In this document: one piece after another, positions 24,912 through 33,638 of the stretch
Layout of the letters: every line of letters begins with the position of its first letter
Numbering within the stretch: position 1 is the first letter of the stretch
From: Ornatilinea apprima
Lineage (GTDB): Bacteria > Chloroflexota > Anaerolineae > Anaerolineales > Anaerolineaceae
Direction: 5' to 3'
Length of the DNA: 64,000 nucleotides
Assembly: GCF_001306115.1 (NCBI RefSeq)
Contig: NZ_LGCL01000039.1
Location: forward strand, 1 to 64,000
Made by a program: the position numbers and the translations under genes
The notes under the pieces: model-generated
The model's input: only the letters and a program-made list of their open reading frames with translations
What the model was told of the DNA's origin: nothing
Database searches by the model: none

Positions 24912-26882
24912 CTACTGGATCATCTGGAAATAGTCTTGCATTTCAGACTCTTGGAGAGATGCACCCAGGTAAGAAATCAGCTCAGACACGATGAGAGCTT
25001 TGCGTTCAGCGTCTTTGCGACTCCAGGTGCGGCTTTTCACCTCCAGGAATTTGCCCAGTTTGGGGCGGTTGACGGTATCCAGGTTGATATAAAGTTCGGT
25101 GTCTTTGAAGCGAATTAAGAAGCGTAAGCGGTCTTTCTCAATGTCAAATTCTTCGATGGGCTTAAAGTATTCGCGGTAGAAGCGCAGGCTCTGCGTGGCT
25201 GGCGCCAGGAAGCGGCTACGTGAGAGGATGATTTTCTCTGGGAATTGGCGTTCGCTGGCCAGGCCGATGTGAGTCAGGCGGCTGCGAACATTGGTGATTT
25301 CTCCGCGCGGGCCAACAAAATGATCCTCGCGGTAGCGAATGCGGCCTTCATCCGGGCTGTCAAAGGAGAAGTAAGTATCATACTCGCGGTAATGGCGCTG
25401 GTAAACAATTTCGATCTCCGGTTTTTTCAAGGCCTCGAGGAATGGCTGCAGGTCTTTGACCGGTACCTTGGCCTGGATTTCAAAGCTTTGCTCTTCGGTA
25501 GCGCCGCCAACGGCGATTAACTTCGCCAGGATGGATTTTTCGCGCTCGATGAGGAAGGCATCAATGCGATGGGCAAGCTCTTCACTTTGGGCAAGCAGCT
25601 CTTTTTCGTTCAAGGTCAGCAGATCATGGTCGCGCATGACCCACTTTCCGTTGATCATCACGTCCGACACATCAGTGGCTTTGGCGGCATACACCACCTG
25701 AGCGTAGGCGCCCAACGGATCGCGGCGGAAGCGAGGGGAATTGTGAAGGGGGGAGAGATTGATGCGGATGATATCAGCGCGCTTACCGGGCTGCAGCGAG
25801 CCAATGAGGTGGTCGAGGTGAATGGCCTGCGCCCCCATGCGCGTAGCCATTAATAACGAGGTGGTGGCAGGCAAAACTGTAGGGTCACCGCTGGAACCTT
25901 TGGCAATAAAATTGGCCAGACGGATTTCTTCAAACATATCCAGATCATTGTTTGAAGCGGGACCGTCGGTACCAATGCCCACATTCAGGCCGGTTTCCAG
26001 CATCTTCTGAACCGGGGCTATTCCGGAGGCCAGTTTCAGGTTGGAAGAGGGGTTGTGTGCGACACCTATGTTGTAATGCTGCAGGGTGCGCATTTCACCT
26101 TCATCGATGTGAACGCAGTGGGCGGCGATTACTTTGGCATCAAATAGATTCAATTTTTTGAGGTACGGAACTACCGGCATTCCCTGCTCTTTGCGCATGT
26201 TTTCCACCTCTCCGGCGGTTTCGGAGATATGGGTGTGGAGGGGGACATCAAATTCGATGGCCATAGCTGCGCAGGCGCGCATCAGGTCCTCCGTGCAGGT
26301 GTAGGGGGCGTGGGGGGCGACCGATGGAACGATGAGTGGGTGGCCTTTCCAGCGCTGAATAAATTCGCGCGTCATGGACAGGGCTTCTTCGTAGGAGGCG
26401 GAATCGGGTGTTGGAAATTTAAGGACGGTTTGGGCGCAAATGCCGCGCATTCCCACTTCCGCGGCGGCGCTGGCAACGTCATCTTCGTAGTAATACATAT
26501 CCACAAAGGTGGTTACACCGCTGCGGATCATTTCGGCGCAGGCCAGCTTGGTGCCCAGTTGGACAAAACCGGGATTGACAAATTCCCTCTCGACCGGCAT
26601 CATGTAGCCAAGCAGCCAAACATCCAGCCGCAAATCGTCTGCCAGACCGCGCAGCAAGGTCATTGGAACATGGGTGTGGGCGTTGATTAACCCTGGCATG
26701 ACGATATCACGCTTGCAATCGATCGTCTCATCGGCTGAGTAGGTTGACAGGATCTCCTCATTAAGTCCAACCGCGACAATTTGATCTCCCTGAATGGCAA
26801 CGGCTCCTGGTTCGTACAGGGATAAATCATTATCCATGGTCAGCACGATGGCATTGGTTAAAAGCGTGTCGACTTTTTTCAT
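24912..26882 (-). CDS. Amidohydrolase (MtaD/SAH-deaminase-like) fused to a CYTH domain
   Basis: 656 aa. Residues 1 to about 430 are a cytosine-deaminase/MtaD-type metal-dependent amidohydrolase: H69-x-H71 (INAHTHVPM), H216 and H218 (LHTHISET), H255/H258 (AAHCVHID), and D306 (GIGTDGP). Such enzymes deaminate adenosine derivatives such as 5'-methylthioadenosine or S-adenosylhomocysteine. From about 466 a second domain resembles CYTH/triphosphate tunnel proteins: E468-x-Q470-x-K472 (canonical E-x-E-x-K), Arg 514/516/518, and KFLEVKS at 611-617, where the final E-x-E is E-x-K. Several acidic metal ligands are therefore changed. The fusion is unbroken with no frame shift. Its ATG lies four bases beyond the cinA stop, and glgA follows after 13 bases. 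Substrate and the reason for fusing to a triphosphate-binding fold are unknown. Confidence 0.83.
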   Translation of the reverse strand: MKKVDTLLTNAIVLTMDNDLSLYEPGAVAIQGDQIVAVGLNEEILSTYSADETIDCKRDIVMPGLINAHTHVPMTLLRGLADDLRLDVWLLGYMMPVEREFVNPGFVQLGTKLACAEMIRSGVTTFVDMYYYEDDVASAAAEVGMRGICAQTVLKFPTPDSASYEEALSMTREFIQRWKGHPLIVPSVAPHAPYTCTEDLMRACAAMAIEFDVPLHTHISETAGEVENMRKEQGMPVVPYLKKLNLFDAKVIAAHCVHIDEGEMRTLQHYNIGVAHNPSSNLKLASGIAPVQKMLETGLNVGIGTDGPASNNDLDMFEEIRLANFIAKGSSGDPTVLPATTSLLMATRMGAQAIHLDHLIGSLQPGKRADIIRINLSPLHNSPRFRRDPLGAYAQVVYAAKATDVSDVMINGKWVMRDHDLLTLNEKELLAQSEELAHRIDAFLIEREKSILAKLIAVGGATEEQSFEIQAKVPVKDLQPFLEALKKPEIEIVYQRHYREYDTYFSFDSPDEGRIRYREDHFVGPRGEITNVRSRLTHIGLASERQFPEKIILSRSRFLAPATQSLRFYREYFKPIEEFDIEKDRLRFLIRFKDTELYINLDTVNRPKLGKFLEVKSRTWSRKDAERKALIVSELISYLGASLQESEMQDYFQMIQ

Positions 26883-26886
26883 AGCT

Positions 26887-28053
26887 TTATCCTTTATTTG
26901 GGCTTTCTCCAGTTTGTATTTGTATTAATTTTCGCCGAATGACATCAAGAATAGTGTTTTCAGCCCAGAGGGTAGCATTTTCTGGGGCACTGCCAAAGCT
27001 GCGCTCAATCTTTTCCTTGAAGTGAACGGATTCTAGCTGGATGGATAGAAAAGTTTTCGGGCTGCCTTTTTTCAACCACGCTGTGCAGTGAAGGATACTT
27101 TCGTGGGGAAGGCTGGTTTCCAGCACCGGTAAAGGTTCGCATGGCTCGCGGCCGTCCAGGTGGATAGCTGGGAATAATTCCGGTGTGAGGGCGCTAAAGA
27201 AGTGTGGGTCAAAGCCCGAGTGGGAAATGCGCAGTTCAAGGTTGTGCTTGACCAATAACTGATGGACTACCGATTCAAGGCGTTCGTTGTCGATGCCGTA
27301 AATGGAGTCTCCCAATCTTGAGAAAATCTCCTGTGTCAGTCTATCAATCATTTCCTCAGCTTTTTCAAGTGATTCGGCTCTGGCAGTGATGCGGATGTCC
27401 GTCTGACCAGGGTGAGCCAGCAACCCGACAGTTGGGTTTTCCAACGTCTCCAGGTCGCCAACCTTTTCATCGACAAACGATTCACCGACTCCTACGGTGT
27501 GGAGAACACGGGCCTTGATGACGCCATTCAAATCGTAGAAACGCTTGAGATACGGTATGACATCGGAGGCCAGCAGGTATTCCATTTCTTTGGGCACGCC
27601 CGGAAGGCTGATGAGTGATTTTTGCTCGTGCTGGATGTAGAAAGAGGGCGCCGTGCCAACCGGGTTCGATATCGCGACCGCGCCTGCCGGTAAATAAGCC
27701 TGGCGGCGGTTGTTAGGGGTTGCCGCGCGGCCGTACCGCGAAAACCGTTCTTGTATTTCCTCCCATAATTCCGGGTGAAATTCCAATTCCACACCGAAAG
27801 CCAGAGCCACAGCCTGGCGGGTGGGATCATCCACGGTGGGTCCCAATCCTCCGGTGGTGATGACGATGTCTGCCCGTGAGAGGGCTTCGCGAATGGCATC
27901 TGCGATGCGGTTCTGATTGTCCCCAATTAAGGTGGCCCGATACAGGTTCAACCCAATATCGCGGAGCGAGCGCGCCAAATAACGCGTGTTCGTATCTTGA
28001 ATTTCGCCTAAGAGCAGTTCTGTTCCGATGGCAATGATCTCGGCTGAGGGCAT
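26887..28053 (-). CDS. cinA: CinA-like protein with a degenerate C-terminal domain
   Basis: 388 aa. N-terminal MoaB-like (CinA) domain is clear: AEIIAIGTELLLGEIQDTN, ITTGGLGPTVDDPTRQAVA, NRRQAYLPAGAVAISNPVGTAPSF, LPGVPKEMEYL. In CinA this domain hydrolyses ADP-ribose or similar nucleotides. The C-terminal region, where PncC/CinA has ESCTGG for NMN deamidation, reads ELRISHSGFDPHFF instead and the rest is unrecognisable, so the amidase is probably lost. ATG 28053 has AAAGGAG upstream. First gene of the cinA/amidohydrolase/glgA/glgC/malQ operon. Confidence 0.85.
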   Translation of the reverse strand: MPSAEIIAIGTELLLGEIQDTNTRYLARSLRDIGLNLYRATLIGDNQNRIADAIREALSRADIVITTGGLGPTVDDPTRQAVALAFGVELEFHPELWEEIQERFSRYGRAATPNNRRQAYLPAGAVAISNPVGTAPSFYIQHEQKSLISLPGVPKEMEYLLASDVIPYLKRFYDLNGVIKARVLHTVGVGESFVDEKVGDLETLENPTVGLLAHPGQTDIRITARAESLEKAEEMIDRLTQEIFSRLGDSIYGIDNERLESVVHQLLVKHNLELRISHSGFDPHFFSALTPELFPAIHLDGREPCEPLPVLETSLPHESILHCTAWLKKGSPKTFLSIQLESVHFKEKIERSFGSAPENATLWAENTILDVIRRKLIQIQTGESPNKG

Positions 28054-28169
28054 ATTGCTCCTTTTGATAACCATTTTATCAATTTTCACCCAGGCATGCA
28101 TGCCTGATTCATTCTTATTATAAAACGCAACCCCCTATGAGGGGAATTTTGGAAAAACCCAGGCTGGGT

Positions 28170-28175
28170 TATACT
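28170..28175 (+). promoter_or_regulatory. -10 element immediately before yraN
   Basis: TATACT ends six bases before the yraN ATG, so transcription at the normal distance would start at or next to the start codon. No Shine-Dalgarno sequence is seen. Possible -35 sequences (TTTTGG 17 bases upstream) are weak. Confidence 0.45.
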
Positions 28176-28181
28176 TGTGCT

Positions 28182-28547
28182 ATGAAGAGAACCAAGCAGC
28201 AAACCGGCCGGATAGGCGAGCAGCTGGCGGCGGATTTTTTAACCCGCCAGGGATTTGAAATTGCCGGCAGGAATGTGCGCACATCATCTGGTGAGATTGA
28301 CCTCCTTGCGCGCCGGGGAGATTTGCTGGTTTTTGTCGAAGTGAAAACACGCACCTCAACCCGGTTTGGATTTCCAGAGGAGGCGATTACCCCCAAGAAG
28401 ATGGCGCGCATGATGGCGTGCGCGGAGGAGTATTTGCAAAACCATGCCGAGTGCGACCAGGAGTGGCGATTGGATGTGATTTCCATCCTGGCTGAGAATT
28501 CTAGAAATGACCCACAAATTGAATGGTTTGAAAATGTCTTTTCCTGA
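28182..28547 (+). CDS. YraN family endonuclease-like protein (UPF0102)
   Basis: 121 aa, PD-(D/E)XK-like fold. Family marks: GRIGEQLAADFLTRQGFEIAGRNVR, SGEIDLLARRGDLLVFVEVKTRTS with the D and E-x-K catalytic pattern, and the ITPKKMARMMACAEEYL helix. The family is widespread but its substrate is unknown. ATG 28182 is chosen because an earlier frame start would run across the promoter. The end overlaps miaA. Confidence 0.9.
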   Translation: MKRTKQQTGRIGEQLAADFLTRQGFEIAGRNVRTSSGEIDLLARRGDLLVFVEVKTRTSTRFGFPEEAITPKKMARMMACAEEYLQNHAECDQEWRLDVISILAENSRNDPQIEWFENVFS

Positions 28548-29502
28548 AAAACCCTTACTGGTGATTGTAGGCCCAACGGCTGTGGGAAAAACCGCTACCG
28601 CGATTGCCCTGGCAAAACGCCTGGATGGCGAGATCATCTCGGCTGATTCGCGCTATTTCTACCGGGGAATGGATATTGGCACTGCCAAGCCAACTTTGGA
28701 AGAGCGGGATGGCGTTCCCCATTATCTGATTGATGTTGCCGAACCTGGTGATACCTGGAGCCTGGCGCTGTTTAAATCCGCGGCGGAAGAGAAAATCGCG
28801 AACGTACAGCAAAGGGGCAAGCTGCCCATTTTAGTGGGGGGCACCGGACAGTATGTGCGCGCGGTGATTGAAGGCTGGAGCATACCGGAACAGGAACCCG
28901 ACACGCGCTTACGGGAGGCGGTCACCGACTGGGGAGAGGAAATTGGCGCGGAAGGGCTGCACAGGCGTTTGGCAGTGGTGGACCCGGAAGCTGCCCGGCA
29001 GATTGATTATCACAACCAGCGCAGAACCGTGCGCGCCTTGGAAGTGATCTTCAACACTGGGCGAAGGTTTTCCGACCAGCGGACAAAATCTTCTTCTCCG
29101 TACAGCCTGTTTCTTTTGGGTCTTAATCTGGAAAGGCCTCTGCTCTACCAGCGAATTGACGCCCGGATTGAATCCATGTTAATTGCCGGGCTGGTTGAAG
29201 AGACACGCGCTTTACTGGCAAAAGGCCTTTCACCCGATCTTCCGGCTATGTCTGCCATAGGTTACCGCGAGGTGACCGGGTATCTGCAAGGCCATTATGA
29301 TCTGGATGAGGCGGTGCGACTGATCAAGCGCAATACGCGCATTTTTGTGCGCCGGCAAGCGAACTGGTTCAAGGAAAGCGACGAGAAAATCCACTGGTTT
29401 CATGCCACCCAAACAACCGTTGATGAGATGGTCGCCGCGATTAACCAGGCTTCCAATTGGCTCGCTCTGCAGGGAGATAATGATCCTCAGGAGGTGATCT
29501 GA
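28534..29502 (+). CDS. miaA: tRNA dimethylallyltransferase MiaA
   Basis: 322 aa. Adds a dimethylallyl group to A37 of tRNAs reading UNN codons. P-loop IVGPTAVGKTATAIALA near the N-terminus, SADSRYFYRGMDIGTAKP, VGGTGQYVRAVIEG, AIGYREVTGYLQG, and RNTRIFVRRQANWF near the C-terminus are diagnostic. Start could also be ATG 28507 (9 residues more); neither has a strong RBS. The stop codon shares a base with the ATG of the acyl-CoA ligase gene. No C2H2 zinc-finger extension is present. Confidence 0.93.
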   Translation: MSFPEKPLLVIVGPTAVGKTATAIALAKRLDGEIISADSRYFYRGMDIGTAKPTLEERDGVPHYLIDVAEPGDTWSLALFKSAAEEKIANVQQRGKLPILVGGTGQYVRAVIEGWSIPEQEPDTRLREAVTDWGEEIGAEGLHRRLAVVDPEAARQIDYHNQRRTVRALEVIFNTGRRFSDQRTKSSSPYSLFLLGLNLERPLLYQRIDARIESMLIAGLVEETRALLAKGLSPDLPAMSAIGYREVTGYLQGHYDLDEAVRLIKRNTRIFVRRQANWFKESDEKIHWFHATQTTVDEMVAAINQASNWLALQGDNDPQEVI

Positions 29503-31184
29503 TGGACAAAAAGGTGTGGCTTCGCCGGTATGACCCAGGTGTGCCTGATCATATTGCTTATCCGGATCAATCCGTTCACCAATTCCTAACAAATTCTGCG
29601 CAAAGATTTGGCAGCCGCGTTTGCGCTTATTACCATGACCAGGCATTCACCTACCAGCAAATAGATTGGCTCAGCACACAGCTTGCGAAGGCTTTACTCT
29701 CGATGGGATTGAAGAAAGGCGAACCAGTGGGTATTCTATTGCCCAACTCGCCCCAATTTGTTATCTCCTTCTATGGGATTCTTAAAGCTGGCGGCGTTGT
29801 TGTGGCCATGAATCCGGCTTACCAACACCGCGAACTATCATTTCAGGTAAGTGATTCGGGAGTTCGAGTGCTGGTATGCACAGAAGACAGCCTTCCTTTG
29901 ATTCACTCGATCTTTCCGGCGAGTGGATTAAGCCAGCTGATGGTGACATCGGACGCACAGTTGGATGATCTTTTGAAGCTGGCAACAGGCCAGCCGGTTG
30001 AGCCCTGCGCGCGCGAATCGGTTGGCTGCGAACAATCTCTGGTGAAATTAATAAACCAGGCAAAAGAAAGCCAGGTATCGCTGCCAGCGGTAGAGCCGGA
30101 TGACGTTGCCATTTTCCAGTATTCCGGGGGGACAACCGGCATTCCAAAAGCTGCTGAAGGCACCCATCGAAACCTGACGGCCAACACGCTCCAGTTTCAG
30201 AGCTGGCTTCCCGGGCTGAACGCTGGCAAAGAAGTGGTGCTGGCGGCGATTCCTTTGTTTCATGTGTATGGAATGGTGATCGCTCTGAGCATGGGAATTG
30301 CGCTGGGAGCCAGCATTGTATTAGAGCCAAATCCGAGGAATATTCAATCCATTCTGGAGCAGGTTCAAAGACACCAGGTGACTCTTCTGCCGGGTGTGCC
30401 TAACCTTTACAATGCCATCAATCACCATGAATGGGTACGGCAGGGTCAGGTCCGGCTTAACTCGATTAAGGCATGCATTTCGGGTTCCGCGACGTTAATG
30501 AAAGAAACCAAACAAACTTTTGAAGAGTTGACCGGTGGAAAACTGATGGAGGGGTATGGCCTTTCGGAAGCGCCGACGGCCACTCATTGCAACCCAATGC
30601 TGGGTGAAAACCGGACTGGCTCGATTGGGTTGCCGCTTCCCGATGTGGATGCTGAAATTGTCAGCCTTGAAGATGGGAAAACCCGCTTACCAGCTAACAC
30701 ACCAGGCGAGTTAATTGTGCGCGGCCCGCAAGTGATGCGGGGGTACCATAATATGCTCAGTGAAACGAAAAAAACCTTGATTGACGATTGGCTGTATACC
30801 GGCGATGTAGCCTATATGGATGAGGATGGCTTTTTTTATCTGGTGGACAGGAAGAAAGATGTGATCAAGGTTGGCGGATTACAGGTCTGGCCCAAAGAGG
30901 TGGAGCAAGTGATCAGCGAGCACCCCAATGTGGCAGAAGTGGGGGTGGCGGGGGTCGTTCGGCCGGAAATTGGAGAGAGGGTAAAGGCCTGGGTGGTCAA
31001 GAAAAGGGATGTAAATTTGACCGCCGAAGAGGTAAAAACCTGGTGCGCAACCTTTCTGGCGCGTTATAAAGTGCCTGATACAGTGGTGTTTATTGATGCG
31101 CTGCCCAAATCGACTGTCGGTAAGGTGCTGCGGCGAGAATTGGTTCGTCTGGACGATGAAGAAGAAAAGAAGACGCCTCGGTGA
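29502..31184 (+). CDS. Long-chain acyl-CoA ligase-like AMP-dependent synthetase
   Basis: 560 aa. Activates carboxylic acids through an acyl-adenylate to CoA esters. Motifs: YSGGTTGIPKAAEGTHRNL (phosphate loop), YGLSEAPTATHCN (A5), YTGDVAYMDEDGFFYLVDRKKDVIKVGG (A7-A8 with the hinge) and LPKSTVGKVLRREL (A10 lysine). The layout resembles long-chain fatty acyl-CoA synthetase (FadD). Fatty acid is the likely substrate but chain length cannot be told. AGGAGG lies within the end of miaA just before the ATG. The stop codon lies within the loop of the following terminator. Confidence 0.9.
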   Translation: MDKKVWLRRYDPGVPDHIAYPDQSVHQFLTNSAQRFGSRVCAYYHDQAFTYQQIDWLSTQLAKALLSMGLKKGEPVGILLPNSPQFVISFYGILKAGGVVVAMNPAYQHRELSFQVSDSGVRVLVCTEDSLPLIHSIFPASGLSQLMVTSDAQLDDLLKLATGQPVEPCARESVGCEQSLVKLINQAKESQVSLPAVEPDDVAIFQYSGGTTGIPKAAEGTHRNLTANTLQFQSWLPGLNAGKEVVLAAIPLFHVYGMVIALSMGIALGASIVLEPNPRNIQSILEQVQRHQVTLLPGVPNLYNAINHHEWVRQGQVRLNSIKACISGSATLMKETKQTFEELTGGKLMEGYGLSEAPTATHCNPMLGENRTGSIGLPLPDVDAEIVSLEDGKTRLPANTPGELIVRGPQVMRGYHNMLSETKKTLIDDWLYTGDVAYMDEDGFFYLVDRKKDVIKVGGLQVWPKEVEQVISEHPNVAEVGVAGVVRPEIGERVKAWVVKKRDVNLTAEEVKTWCATFLARYKVPDTVVFIDALPKSTVGKVLRRELVRLDDEEEKKTPR

Positions 31185-31196
31185 TCGAGGCGTCTT
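31170..31196. terminator. Terminator overlapping the acyl-CoA ligase stop codon
   Basis: 11-bp stem AAGACGCCTCG / CGAGGCGTCTT, with the TGA stop (31182-31184) in the loop, followed by GCTTTG. It lies between convergent genes (ligase and ftsH). Confidence 0.75.
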
Positions 31197-31209
31197 GCTT
31201 TGTGCATTG

Positions 31210-33072
31210 TTAATTCAGTCCCATTAATTGCGGCGTTCCGCTCTTTTTGGGCTCAGGGGGCGGGAAGATCGCCTCAAATTCCTGGCGAGACATGGTCTCA
31301 ACTTCAAGCAGGCGGTGAGCGACTGCATCCAGGTTTTCACGGTATTGGGTTAAGATGCTTTTCGCTGTTTCGTAGGCGTCATTGACCAGTTTGCGAACTT
31401 CTTCGTCAATTTTCTTGGCGATGTCTTCAGAGTAATCTCTTTGTTCAGAAATTTCGCGGCCCAAGAATACCAGTTCTTCTTTTTGGCCATAGACCATGGG
31501 CCCCAGTTCTGGGCTCATACCCAGGCGGGTGACCATCGTGCGGGCGATTTTGGTAACCCGTTCAATATCGTTGGACGCGCCGGAGGTGTAATCGTCAAAG
31601 ACGATCTGTTCGGCAGCACGACCGCCCATCAGGCTGACCATTTCGGCGACCAGTTTCTTGCGGCCGGTCAGGATGCGGTCTTCTTCCGGCAGTGCCAGGG
31701 TGTACCCTCCCGCCATGCCACGCGAGATAATGGAAATTTTGTGAACGGGGTCGGCTTCTGGCAGGGTGTTCATCACGACCGCGTGACCGGCTTCGTGGTA
31801 GGCTACGATTAATTTTTCTTCTTCGCTAATGAGACGACTCTTGCGTTCTGGGCCGGCAATCACTTTTTCAATGGACTCTTCAAATTCCTGCTGGCCGATA
31901 ATCTTCTTGTTACGCCGCGCCGCGAGGATGGCGGCTTCATTTACCAGGTTTTCCAAATCAGCGCCGACAAAACCGGGCGTACCGCGCGCGATCAGCGCCA
32001 GGTCTACTTCTGGAGCGATGGGCTTGCCTTTAATGTGGACTTTGAGAATGGCTTCGCGGCCGCGGACATCCGGGCGGTCCAGCACGACCTGGCGGTCAAA
32101 GCGGCCAGGGCGGAGCAAAGCGGGGTCCAGAATATCGGGCCGGTTGGTGGCGGCCATGATGATGATGTTTGTGTCGGTGTCAAAGCCATCCATTTCAACC
32201 AGCATCTGGTTGAGAGTTTGCTCGCGTTCGTCGTGGCTGCCGCCCAAACCAGCCCCGCGCTGGCGGCCAACCGCGTCAATTTCATCCACAAATACGATGC
32301 AAGGCGACTGGCGTTTGGCCTGATCAAACAGGTCACGCACACGGCTGGCGCCTACACCCACAAACATTTCCACAAATTCAGAGCCAGAAATGGAGAAGAA
32401 TGGCACGCCCGCTTCTCCAGATACTGCTTTTGCCAGCAGGGTTTTACCGGTTCCGGGAGGGCCAACCAATAAAACACCTTTCGGAATGCGCGCCCCAAGC
32501 TGGATGAACTTCTGCGGTTCGCGCAAAAATTCAACGACTTCTTTGAGTTCTTCTTTGGATTCATCCACGCCGGCAACATCTGCGAAGGTTACGGTTGGTT
32601 GGTCGCCGGTAAACATGCGCGCGCGCGATTTGCCGAACGACATAGCCGCGTTGTTACTGCCTTGCGCCTGGCGGAAGATGAAGTAAAACGCTCCACCTAA
32701 AATGAGGAAGGGTAAAACATACCCAATGATGGTCAGAACCCCCATCCACGGGCTGGGCGGTTTAATCTCAATTTTGATTTTATCTGACGCCAACTGTTCA
32801 GTGGTAACGCCGAGATTGAGAAGCTGCTCAACCAATGTGGAGTTTGATTCAATGGTTGACGTGGTCTGAGACCCGTCTTTGAGGGTAATTTTAAGGGTGT
32901 TGTCGTCTTCCACAATGCGGGTTACGTTTCCGCGGGTGATTTCCGATACGACTTCATTAATGCTAAGTACGCCCTGACCGCTGCCCTGGGAGTTGAATTG
33001 AAATATCAACATGGCAATAATTGCCACGAAGAGCAACAGGTACACAACGTACGATTGATTGCGCGAATTCAC
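31210..33072 (-). CDS. ftsH: ATP-dependent zinc metalloprotease FtsH
   Basis: 620 aa, membrane-anchored AAA+ protease that degrades misfolded or regulated membrane and cytosolic proteins. Two transmembrane segments (about 6-24 and 108-130) flank a small external domain. The AAA module contains Walker [23 protein letters not shown] (Walker B) and the SRH motif [20 protein letters not shown]. The zinc site is [13 protein letters not shown] start 33072 is well placed behind AGGAGG. It is the last minus-strand gene before a terminator. Confidence 0.96.
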   Translation of the reverse strand: MNSRNQSYVVYLLLFVAIIAMLIFQFNSQGSGQGVLSINEVVSEITRGNVTRIVEDDNTLKITLKDGSQTTSTIESNSTLVEQLLNLGVTTEQLASDKIKIEIKPPSPWMGVLTIIGYVLPFLILGGAFYFIFRQAQGSNNAAMSFGKSRARMFTGDQPTVTFADVAGVDESKEELKEVVEFLREPQKFIQLGARIPKGVLLVGPPGTGKTLLAKAVSGEAGVPFFSISGSEFVEMFVGVGASRVRDLFDQAKRQSPCIVFVDEIDAVGRQRGAGLGGSHDEREQTLNQMLVEMDGFDTDTNIIIMAATNRPDILDPALLRPGRFDRQVVLDRPDVRGREAILKVHIKGKPIAPEVDLALIARGTPGFVGADLENLVNEAAILAARRNKKIIGQQEFEESIEKVIAGPERKSRLISEEEKLIVAYHEAGHAVVMNTLPEADPVHKISIISRGMAGGYTLALPEEDRILTGRKKLVAEMVSLMGGRAAEQIVFDDYTSGASNDIERVTKIARTMVTRLGMSPELGPMVYGQKEELVFLGREISEQRDYSEDIAKKIDEEVRKLVNDAYETAKSILTQYRENLDAVAHRLLEVETMSRQEFEAIFPPPEPKKSGTPQLMGLN

Positions 33073-33125
33073 AGGTACCTCCTGAATAGATTCCGGTAAG
33101 AATTTTTGTGTAATTCTTCAAACAA

Positions 33126-33151
33126 ATTATACCAATCTATATCGGGGTCAA
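33126..33151 (-). promoter_or_regulatory. Promoter for ftsH
   Basis: On the minus strand TATAAT (33126-33131) is preceded by TGG, giving an extended -10. TTGACC lies 14 bases further upstream, too close for a standard -35. The 5' leader contains a 7-bp inverted repeat at 33098-33118. Confidence 0.45.
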
Positions 33152-33234
33152 CCAGATATAGGCTTTGATTGTACAACAATAATCTATATATCTTATTAAC
33201 AAAGAGTCTGCAGCGGGGAGATTCTGACCGGAGA

Positions 33235-33567
33235 TTATGGCTTGTCGATAAAAACATCAGGAAGGGGATGGCATTCACCGCAGCCAATGTACGGTTCAGC
33301 AACGGCGCGGTTGGTTTTTTCGCAAAACGCGCTCACTTCCACCACCCGCTTGAGACCAAGGAACTTGCGTTTTACGGTTGCTTCAAGCCGCATGTGTTCG
33401 CAGGAATTGGCTAATACGATGCCGGGCACCGGGCAGCTCGCGCAGAGGTCTGGCGTCCAATGATGGGGGCGGGGCTGGTTTCCAATTAACCGGCATTCTT
33501 CGCGGTTACGGCCGCGATAATAATCTCCGAAGAAGAAGCGACATTCTTTGCCTGCCGGTGTTTTCAT
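33235..33567 (-). CDS. Unknown eight-cysteine protein
   Basis: 110 aa with eight cysteines: C9, C25, C42, C45, C56, C82, C96, C99. Pairs C42-x2-C45 and C96-x2-C99 look like metal or iron-sulfur ligands, so two sites can be imagined. No signal peptide or membrane segment is visible. I do not recognise the family. The start is ATG 33567; a longer frame exists but adds non-conserved-looking residues and I see no strong RBS for either. It is between efp and ftsH on the same strand, with a hairpin just upstream, and ends near the ftsH promoter. Coding is supported by a clean frame, regular cysteine pattern and location. Confidence 0.7.
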   Translation of the reverse strand: MKTPAGKECRFFFGDYYRGRNREECRLIGNQPRPHHWTPDLCASCPVPGIVLANSCEHMRLEATVKRKFLGLKRVVEVSAFCEKTNRAVAEPYIGCGECHPLPDVFIDKP

Positions 33568-33593
33568 TTCTGTTCTCTGAGTGAAATAAAGAT

Positions 33594-33614
33594 CTGCCCC
33601 CAAAAAGGGGGCAG
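33594..33614 (-). terminator. Terminator or attenuator after efp
   Basis: CTGCCCCC / GGGGGCAG hairpin with a 5-base loop, followed on the minus strand by ATCTTTATTTC. It is between the efp stop and the start of the 8-Cys gene, so it could reduce read-through into it. Confidence 0.65.
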
Positions 33615-33638
33615 GTAAAGTCTCTTTCGGTGGCCTGC

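Noticed and set aside
29782..30330. 182-residue open frame on the minus strand
   Set aside because: Antisense inside the acyl-CoA ligase, whose motifs span the region.
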